The notes below the pieces were generated by a model. That model did not search any database, was not told where the DNA came from, and saw nothing but the letters and a program-made list of their open reading frames with translations. Positions 1 to 15,400 of a stretch of DNA of 64,000 bases are shown piece after piece. The stretch's first letter is position 1, and each line of letters begins with the position of its first letter. The position numbers were made by a program, and so were the translations under genes. The stretch is from Perognathus longimembris pacificus (lineage: Eukaryota > Chordata > Mammalia > Rodentia > Heteromyidae): the NCBI RefSeq assembly GCF_023159225.1, contig NC_063166.1, positions 78,145,785 to 78,209,784 of the forward strand, in the 5' to 3' direction.

Positions 1-19
1 AGGCTATATCCCCAGCCCC
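1..19 (-). repeat. IDL-Geo SINE, window-edge fragment
   Basis: The first bases match the 5' head of the antisense ID-Geo elements seen elsewhere (ggctatatccccagcccc). Confidence 0.6.
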
Positions 20-246
20 GATCCTTGCCATTTTTATAAAAGCTATTCAGCAGATAAGCCTCAGATTTTCTGAGAAATTTTAAGGATTGAATATATTTTC
101 TAAAATTATTTAAAACATTTCAGGGATTGTAGTGAAAATGAATGGATGCATCATTTAATTTTTTTGTAAAGTCAGGATTATAGTTTTTATTTTTATTTCA
201 TGTTTTACTTACATGCAAGAGGCCACTATCAATATATATCAACTCT

Positions 247-448
247 TTTTTTTTTGGCCAGTCCTGGGCCTTGGACTCAGGGCCTGAGCACTGTCCCTGG
301 CTTCTTCCCGCTCAAGGCTAGCACTCTGCCACTTGAGCCACAGCGCCGCTTCTGGCCGTTTTCTGTATATGTGGTGCTGGGGAATCGAACCTAGGGCCTC
401 GTGTATCCGAGGCAGGCACTCTTGCCACTAGGCTATATCCCCAGCCCC
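247..448 (-). repeat. IDL-Geo SINE, full length
   Basis: Antisense copy: T-tract, then the right arm (gccagtcctgggccttg ... ttgagccacagcgcc), then the ID-like left arm ending atatccccagcccc. About 200 bp. Confidence 0.8.
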
Positions 449-1077
449 AATATATATCAGCTCTTAACACCAAACAAAAACTGGATTGAGTAGACAGTGA
501 TATCACTACATAATTATATGAACTAGACTGCTTCTCAGTAGACAAGAGTTTCACAGTTGCACAACTTTTCATACGCAGGATAGATGTCATTGCTTCTTCT
601 CTTTCATGTGTTGAAGGCCTGACTGGTTGCTTTGAGTGTGTGTAATTTTATTACACTTGTTGATACAAGTTCTGTGAGCCAAGTATAACAAAAACTTGGT
701 TGACAGTCCTCTAGACTCTGTTCATCGATAACAATATTTATGTCTTTTCTTCTGATGACTCTCAAGTGTCATAACTAGTATTCTTGTATTGAAAGTGGCA
801 CCTTCTTCCATCTCTGCTATCCCCAGATACCTAGGATCTGGCATTTATAGATTTGTTTTGGCATCGGGGATATTAGCTAGGTACAGTAGTGCGTTAAGAT
901 GGTCTGGTGAGGTTTTCAAATAAATGAGCCTTTACAATAAATTTTATGCCATTTACTGTTCACTGCTGATGGTTTATTATTTATATCTATAGCATGCGAG
1001 TTATGATTGTACATTAAAACATTGTGTGTGGTTATTGTGATCTTTTATTTCTTTTTTTCAAAAAAGCAGCTCTAATT

Positions 1078-1170
1078 TTTCTTTTGCTCCTTTGGTGGTT
1101 CTGGGATTGAACTCAGGGACATGTGAATGTTAGGCAAGTTCTGTACCACTGAGCTACAACCCCAGCCCCT
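1078..1170 (-). repeat. ID-like tRNA-derived SINE
   Basis: Antisense single-arm ID: gggattgaactcaggga ... gtaccactgagctacaac ... cccagcccc. Its end lies only about 30 nt from the NCOA3 acceptor at 1200. Confidence 0.7.
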
Positions 1171-1172
1171 AA

Positions 1173-7635
<6,463 letters not shown>

Positions 7636-8474
7636 CCTCTCTACACTGGGACCTCTAAAGAAACCACTGCCCAAAGGACACTGCTGGGGTCATCAGGAGA
7701 CGACATATCCATCTTGGAAGCGCAAACCAGCCTTGCACTTCATCACGGTCTTCCAAGCGAGGCCATTGGAACAGGCCCGGATGAGGACTGGATCTGAAGC
7801 CGAAGTGCAGTATCGACCTGTTTCCTTACTTGTGTGCACCATAGTGTTCCAAACCAGTGTTTTCAGCCTTCTGCCTCATAGCAATGTTGATTCTGGAGAG
7901 AGGGGGGGGGGGGGGTCCTGATAACAACCGTCTCCTGTGTCACTTCTTTCTGCCTTGCAGATAAGTGTTGGTGGGCAAGGGTTTCTCTAGCAGCAGTCTA
8001 ACATAGAGTGTAGGCCTGGCCTCTATCGTGTTTTGGTTTCTATCAGGTAGGTCTGCGTTTGCCCTTCTTATGCAGTGGTGTTGGCATTCCGTGTTCTCGT
8101 CCTTTATCGATGTTGAGTGCTGTCTCTAGCTGTTGTCTTAGGTTTCCTCCCCATGAAGGTTTTCATTAAGCCTTGATGCCATGAAACACTCCAGGACTTG
8201 TCATTGGAGTCAAATGGCTTTGCAGAAGGGAAAATGAGATGACAGTGTTTAATTGCAGCAGTGGCAAATTTTTCATATGCTAACGTGCAGCCGAGTGCAC
8301 TTTATTTAAAAAATAATGGATAAAATGCAATATTCTTGAGGTCTTGAGGAATGGTGAGCCACATTCCTGGTTTTTGTCAACACATCCGTTGGACAGGAGC
8401 CATGATTTGGGGAAAAACAAAAAAGTACTGGTGTCACCCTTTGCCTATATGGTAGAGCAATAATGCTTTTTAAA

Positions 8475-8480
8475 AATAAA
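8475..8480 (+). terminator. NCOA3: Possible proximal NCOA3 poly(A) signal
   Basis: AATAAA about 840 nt after the stop codon, in AU-rich surroundings. Use is not shown by sequence alone. Confidence 0.3.
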
Positions 8481-8800
8481 CTTCTGAAAACCCAAGGCCA
8501 GGTACTGCATTCTGAATCAGAATTTCGCAGTGTTTCTGTGAATATTTTTTTTTTGTAAATATGACCTTTAAGATATTGTATTGTGTAAAATATGTATATA
8601 CCTTTTTTGTAGGTCACATCAGCTCATTTTTGCAGAGTTCATGAAGCTAAGTATTTAACGTTGTCTATTTCAGTGAGCCCCCTGTGCTGAGGCTACAGCA
8701 GAAGCGATGCTCCTCCAATCTCCTGGCCAGAGGAGCTTGGCGTCCATAGCTTTTCCTCGCCCAGCCTTGGCCTCACTCTTTTCAATCTCTTGATCTAATT

Positions 8801-9047
8801 GTTTTTTTTTGTTGTTTTTTTTTGGTAGGTTGTGGGGCGCGAACTCAGGGCCTGAGCGCTGTCCCTGAGCCTCATTGTGCTCAAGGCTACTTGAGCCACA
8901 GCACCGCTGCTGGTTTGGGGGTGGTTAGTTGGAGAAAAGAGTTTTAAGGGGATTTTTTCTGCCCGGGCTGGGATGGCTTTAAATCGTGATCCTCAGATCT
9001 TAGCCTTCTGAGTTAGGATTACAGGTTTGAGCCAACAGTGCCCAGCA
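8801..9047 (-). repeat. B1-Geo SINE inside the NCOA3 3' UTR
   Basis: T-tract, right arm (gaactcagggcctgagcgc) and B1 arm (gttaggattacaggtttgag), antisense to the mRNA. Confidence 0.75.
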
Positions 9048-10314
9048 TCTAAATGCTCTTTTAGAGATCATTTTGTTTAAGATGGAAGCATTTAAAGTTG
9101 TTAAAATTACTCTCCCAGAGAACGAAGCACTTTGTTAATTTGGGGGGGAAAGAAAAGATATGGGGAAATGGCTTAAAAATAAAAAACAGGAATTAAGGAA
9201 ATGAGCAATTTGCTTTCAAAACAAATCTTTTGGGCTTAAAGCAGTCCCTAAGTTAATCACTGTCCATTCAGTTTAGGAGTGAGCTCTTGTTTAGCGGAGT
9301 CCACCCGCTGCCCTGTCACTGCTTATGTGGTGTTCAGTTGTCCAAATCCCAAGTGTCCTATTGTTTCTTCTGGGGCTCAGCACCCAAAGCTGCCAGTCCT
9401 CACCCAGCGCCTTTGTACTCCTCCTCTCTTCCCCCCCCCCCCCCCATTTCCTCTTTGCTTCCCTGCCACCCATTCTAGTTGGCTTGTAGTGGGGGAACCT
9501 TTATCTGGGTAATTAGATTCAAAAAGTTGAATGAAGCTGGGCTTTTAGAGTATCTGTAAATATCAAATGTCTCTCATAGCATTGGTGCCATTTTCTAGTA
9601 ACCAAGAGCTAGTGAACTTTTTAAAATTTGACCATTTAGCCAGTCTGTCTAGATGTTTCAGAATGTAAGCTCATTTAGTTTCTTTGACAAGCTTAAGAAC
9701 AAGTGAAGTCCGTATTTCCAGAATCACCACTAGAGTGGATTTTATTTATCCATCAGTGTGTGTGCGACATCGCGAGTTTACCTCCTACCACTGCTCCAGC
9801 TTCAGCAGGTCTCCCATGGTAGATCCGGAACTGCTCTTGTGCTGGTCTGTGCTTTTCCTACTACGCCTTCTGCTGCTGGAGGCAGGCGGGACACAGTCCA
9901 GCGGAACCTTCCTTCCTCCCTCCACCTGTGTGTGGGGGGAGCGGGAGGGGCCGCCTGCCTTTCTCAGTCACCTCAGTTCTAACACCAGGCCAAATGGAAG
10001 GCAGCAGCGCCCACTTTTTTTGTATGGGGGAAAATGAAGTTTATTATAAGTTTTTATATTTTCTACTTGTTGATTTTACTGGTGCAAGCTCAAAGTTTTT
10101 ATTTTCCTTAATAGATGCCATCTGTGGCTAACTTGTTTTTACTTGGAGCCCGTTCATCTTGTTTGGGTAACTGTACTCTGCCCGTCTCTCCTCACACCCA
10201 CTCCTGTATAAACTGAGGTATCTGTGGGGTGAACAGTATAAGGAACCTTTTTGCTTTTAGAATGTGGGATATTTCCAGTACCTACTTTTTCTTTGCTGAA
10301 TCCAAAGATATATA

Positions 10315-10320
10315 AATAAA
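10315..10320 (+). terminator. NCOA3: Possible alternative NCOA3 poly(A) signal
   Basis: AATAAA inside an AT-rich run, about 670 nt before the distal signal. It could give a slightly shorter 3' UTR. Confidence 0.3.
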
Positions 10321-10982
10321 AAATATATTTTATGAAGATCAAAACGATATTGAGGAGCTACATGTTTCTGCTGTGGATGTGCAGACTATGCGACTGGGCA
10401 TGCGGTTGGAAAGGGGTGCATACCAGAACCCAGTCCCACCTTAGACAGTGCTGGCTACCCAAGGGGGGCAGAGACCATGGAGGGCAGCGATTTGATGTTT
10501 GAAGCTCTCATCCAGAGGGTGGTGCAGCTGGCAAGTGTCTAGAAGGATTGCCAGCTGTCCATGTGTGTCCTTGTGCCGGCGGGCTTCCCTTCATGTGTGG
10601 GCGTTTTGTTCCTAAGCAGCAAAAGCTGTTGGAAGGGGACACTTTCCGGCAGCAGCAGCAGCACAAGAGCTGTGTGCAACTCCACACACAGCAAGCTGTT
10701 CACAACCAGGCAGGTGTTGTCTTTTTTTCTTCCCTCCTTTCTCTTCCTTTCTAATGCATTGCGTCTGAAGAAGATGGAAATGTCATTCTGAGCAATATTT
10801 AAATTCTCAGGAATTAACTTACACTATTAAGAATGAATTTGGGTTCAATCAAGTTTACATTAAGTGTTGCTTACAATGGAAGTCACTCTTGACACTGCAA
10901 AGGATTTAGGCCACGTGGGATGACCGATGAGATGGGGGAGTAAGCTGTGACTGCTTTTCTGACCATATTGGATGTCCTTGTA

Positions 10983-10988
10983 AATAAA
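10983..10988 (+). terminator. NCOA3: NCOA3 distal poly(A) signal
   Basis: AATAAA in the context tgtaaataaagctttc, the last canonical plus-strand hexamer before the convergent SULF2 3' region. Cleavage is expected 10-25 nt downstream. Confidence 0.7.
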
Positions 10989-11014
10989 GCTTTCTATTTA
11001 ACATTGGAGCCCAC

Positions 11015-12389
11015 GAGTATGGTTTTTCCTTTCCCTTATCACTGTTGGCTTCAAGGTAAAAGAGGAGGCTAAAGAAGCTTATTTTAAATTACAGCGGCCA
11101 TTTCTGTGATACTAAAGCCATTTTTCTCCCTAGGGGCTGCGCCTGTTTGGGGCACTGCTTCGTGAGCATGGGAACGTTGGACCTTGGGTTGAGAGATCTC
11201 TTGATGTAGTGGTGAACTCAACCCCTCCCTCTAGAAACCTCCCCGCCTCCTGTACCAGGTCCCACTACCCCTCTTGAAGGTAGCTAGCTGAGGTGCAGCC
11301 CAGGGCACTGCTTTGAGGAGTGGGTTCCTAAATGAAGTCTCAAAGCTGGGCTAGCTTGAGGCTCTCCTGTAAGGTTTATGACCGTCTGTTCATCTTTAAA
11401 AATCCTCTACACTGATGGCATCTCCTTCAAAAAGGTGATGACTGTTTTTTGAATGCTTTTAAAAAAAAAAGGCAAAGATAGCAAAAACTCCCAAGAATGG
11501 CCATTTTACAAAATCCCAAGGTTTCTTCATACCAACTGCTGGTCATTGGCTGGGATTTTGAACATCATATGACAGAACTTACACTACAAAATTGCTTTAC
11601 AAATACAACATCATGAAAACATGGGACATACATCGGCTTGGTTTCTTTCCAGTACCTTACAAAATGTCAGTTGTGGGTGGACACGGGGCGAGTGCTGGGT
11701 GGCGTCCGGCATGAACAGGGCGGCCGCAGCGCCAGGGCTTGCTCTCCATCCTGGCCCTGCCCAGAGCGCTCGTGGACTGACACCGCTGGGCTGGAAACGT
11801 GGGAACTGTTAGGGTGATGTAGGAGGAAATCCCATGTTGGTCCCATGTAAATAGTCACATATATACAGTGCAGGCAGCTTCCTTGGAGGCAGCCAGGGCG
11901 TCGGGGCTAGGTAAATGTCACTTTTCTTGTGCTCTTCATTCATGGCGAAGCTCCACATGCTGCTTTCAGCATCGGGGAGCTGCCCATCTGCTTTTCAGTT
12001 CCTTTTTCTGTGATGAAGTACAACAGGGAGATGAGTTGAACAGGGCTGTTTTCCCTTAGGGTTTAGACTCCATGGCTTTTCACCCCTGGGGGAAGCCTCA
12101 TCAAAGATCTCTCTGTTCTTTTTCCCTTGTGAGCCTCTCGGAAAGGGCTAGTGGTGACTGATATGAAAATTCATTGTGTAGCTGCTGAGGTATAATCCAA
12201 AGCAAAGCCCGGGCAGAGTGGACTTCCTGAAGCCTCTGCTCCTGACAGTGGTCCTCCAGGATTCCCACCGTGACGGAGGCAGACTCTCAGGCCTGGGGGC
12301 CTCAGCCCAGGTCTGCTGCGAACTGCATGGGTTTTGTGGCCTGTCCAGCTAGGGGAGGCCTCTGTTCTTGGAGGTCCATCTCTTGCTTC
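11015..12389 (-). other. SULF2: SULF2 3' UTR (distal end not fixed)
   Basis: Sequence beyond the SULF2 stop up to the NCOA3 3' end carries no recognisable SINE and no coding frame. It is probably SULF2 3' UTR. It includes AU-rich tracts such as the minus-strand match of 11580-11625. No canonical minus-strand AATAAA was found before the NCOA3 end, so the true poly(A) site is uncertain. The two genes' 3' ends may nearly touch or overlap. Confidence 0.5.
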
Positions 12390-12420
12390 TTAGCCTTCCC
12401 AGCCTTCCCACAGTTGTCCC
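12390..12420 (-). CDS. SULF2: SULF2 last coding exon (nine residues and TAA)
   Basis: The acceptor ttttacag precedes a G that completes Leu860, then GQLWEGWEG and TAA (12390-12392). This is the known SULF2 C terminus. It is separated from exon 19 by 1885 nt of intron filled with SINEs. Confidence 0.93.
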
Positions 12421-15400
12421 CTGTAAAACACAACAGACGTCTCAGCCTTTGGTTTGCCATGCTACTTAGAAGTTGGGTGTTTTTTTTTTTGTTTGTTTTT
12501 TGTCTGTCCTTGGCTTTGAACTCAGGGCCTGGATACTGTCCCTGAGCTTTTGCTCAAGGCTAGCACTCTACCAGTTTGAGCCACAGCTCCGCTTCCAGTT
12601 TTCTGGTGGTTATTTGGAAATAGAGTCTCAGACTTTCCTGCCCAGGCTGGCTTTGAACCACCATCCTCAGATCTCAGCCTCCTGAGTAGCTAGGATGACA
12701 GGTGTGAGCCATGTTGCCCAGCCATGCTTAGGATTTATTTATTTACTTATTTTTGCCAGTTCTGGGCCTTGGACTCAGGGCCTGAACACTGTCCCTGGCT
12801 TCTTTTTGCTCAAGGCTAGCACTCTGCCACTTGAGCCACAGTACCACTTCTGGCCGTTTTTCTATATATGTGGTGCTGAGGAATTGAACCCTGAGCTTCA
12901 AATGTATTTGAGGCAAGCACTCTTGCCACTAGGCCATATTCCCAGCCCCGTTTTGTTTTTGTTTTCTTGCCAGTCCTGGGCCTTGAACTCAGGGCCTGAG
13001 CACTGTCCCTGGCTTCTTTTTGCTCAAGGCACTCTAGCACTCTACCACTTGAGCCACAGCGCTACTTCTGGTCATTTTCTATATATGTGGTGCTGGGGAA
13101 TCGAACTCAGGGCTTCATGTATACGAGTCAAGCACTCTTGCCACTAGGCCATATTCCCAGCCCCCCCTTAGGATTTCTTAAAACAGTTCTAGAGCTATGT
13201 CAGCTTGGCTCATGAAAGGGCATATTTCTAGGTCACTCAGCTCAGGGCTGCATCTCTAATGGACTCAATTCTCAATTCTTAGCTATTGACCTGTCCCTTA
13301 GAGGCTGGCAAAGGTGGTAGTTAAGAATTTGGATACACAGGCTGGGACTATGGCCTAGTGGCAAGAGTGCTTGCCTCCTGTACATGAAGCCCTGGGTTCA
13401 ATTCCCCAGCACCGCATATATAGAAAATGGCCAGAAGTGGCACTGTGGCTCAAGTGGTAGAGTGCTAGCCTTGAGCAAAAAGAAGCCAGGGACAGTGCTC
13501 AGGCCCTGAGTTCAAGCCCCAGGACTGGCAAAAAAAAAAAAAAAAAAGAAAAGGATACAGTAGTACCTGAGGAGGATAAGAGATGTAAACCTGAGAACAC
13601 CAAAGAAATATTTAGATGACCCATTATTACTGCCCTATAGCCACTCAGGTTTATATGGATGAAAAGGAGATAAGTAGACCAAAGGTGGCAGCTTTCCAAG
13701 GGTTTGGTTTGCTGACAGGATGTCACATTAGTTTGCAAGAGTTAAGAATGCATTCTCGGGCTGGGGTGTGGCTCAGGCGATAGAGCAGCTGCCTAGCAGG
13801 CCTCAGATGAAGGCCAGCATTCAAGCCCAGGCCCCATCACCCAGCTTCCACACACATACACATTTTTGGATTTCTTTGATGCATTAGAAGATGTAGCACC
13901 TTGCACCCCCATTCGTGTAGGGAACCTATCACTGTTCTCTTCAGGAACGAGGCGGACTTCCCAGGTGGCTGGCAGACACGGTGCATAGCGCAGGCAGTTT
14001 GGAAACCACGCAGGAGGCCACGCTTCTGCCGACGGCATGCACTGCTGCTTTTGCATCTGCAGCCCCCCAAGTGACTGGAGGCTGATATTTAAGTCTTCGT
14101 TTAGGTGCACGAAGCACGGGTTGTTAGGAAAACGAGCAATGTGTTGGACAAAGTATTCATCTAAAATACGAACTGCATCCACACAGTAACTGATAGGATA
14201 CGGATACCCTTGCGCCTCCCTGTTGTCATGGGAACGGGTAATGAGAAGCACAAAGCGCCCTGGCAAAAAGCAAGTGAAAGATCGTATGCGGCGTCCTCTA
14301 CTCACAGGGACTTGGAAGAAGGTCTCTTCATTTCTGGCCATTTTCGACGCTGGAACTGCCTGAGTGTCAAAGGAGAACGAAGGTTACACTAGAAAGTGAC
14401 CCCCGAGAACCACACAGGAAGGTGATAGAGGTGACAGCTCTCCCCGAGGGCCGTGCGGGCCTGAGGAAGGGTAGCTTCAAAGAGGGGACACAAGGTCAGC
14501 ACATGGGAACCGCCCCCGGGCTTCAGTAGCAAAAGCCAGTACCTGTACTGCTCGTAGCTTCCTCCGTCTTTAAGTCCTAGAGGAGGGGAGGAAAGAACAG
14601 ATGAGCAACGGCTTTGCGTAGAATATGGCACAAGAACGACCAACTTTGCGACTGCCTTCCAGGAGCACTGGGGCCTGGCGTCGCCCCTCTAGTCCTTTTA
14701 CTTTTGGCCCTAGCTGGCCTCGGCCCCACCATCCTGAGTGGCTCAAGGTGACAGGGGCGAGCGCCCAGTGCCCTGATGTGCCTGCCTTCGACCTGTCCAC
14801 GCGATGTCTTGAATTGTGTCCCCTCTGCAGGGAGCTCCTGGGGACTCGGGGTGCACTGTCGCGGCAGACGTGAGCCCTGAGGCCCTCCCTGTGGTCTAGC
14901 GGGGCTCTGCAAGGGCACCAGGGCGCGAGGACTCACCCAGCTCCATGTTCCGTGTCCGGGGGTTGCACTGCTTGTACCCCTTGCAGCTCCGCAGCTCCAT
15001 GAGCTGCACGTGCAGCTGATTGAGGACCCCTCTGTCCAGCGTGTCCACCGCGTTCATCAGCTGCTTGGCAAAAGGAAGGCCATCAACAAGTGTCTCACCA
15101 GCAAGAAGCCAGAGCCAGAGGCGTGACTCAAGTGCCAGCCTTGAGCAGAAGAGTGAAGTGAGGGCTCACACCCAGTACCGGTACCAAAAGACAGACAAAG
15201 GACACGTCACGGGGGAGGGGTGTCATGGGGGGGACCTTGGAGCCACTGTGCAGGAGACTCGCAGAGCTTGCAGAGAAAAGGCCTTCAGAGCCGGGCCCTG
15301 GTGGCTGTCATCCTAGCTACTCTGAGGCTGAGATCTGAGGTGGGTGGTTCAAAGCCAGCCTGGGCAGCAAAGTCCATGAGACTCTCATAAATAATCACCA

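Larger units (their letters stand above)
7636..11006 (+). other. NCOA3: NCOA3 3' UTR
   Basis: About 3.4 kb of untranslated sequence from the TGA at 7633-7635 to just past the AATAAA at 10983-10988, a length like the human 3' UTR. It includes a TGTAAATATGACC element near 8555 and AU-rich stretches. An antisense SINE sits at 8801-9047. Further AATAAA hexamers at 8475-8480, 9178-9183 and 10315-10320 could give shorter mRNAs. No stable coding frame is present. The exact cleavage site is inferred. Confidence 0.75.
12421..14305 (-). other. SULF2 last intron
   Basis: 1885 nt. SINEs fill 12481-13548 and 13758-13840. The segment 13841-14305, next to exon 19, holds no recognisable repeat and has an open frame in a non-SULF2 phase (see findings). 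Confidence 0.8.

Noticed and set aside
13340..13548. tRNA-like genes (A and B boxes)
   Set aside because: These are SINE arms with A-tails, not tRNA genes; the cloverleaf is not intact.
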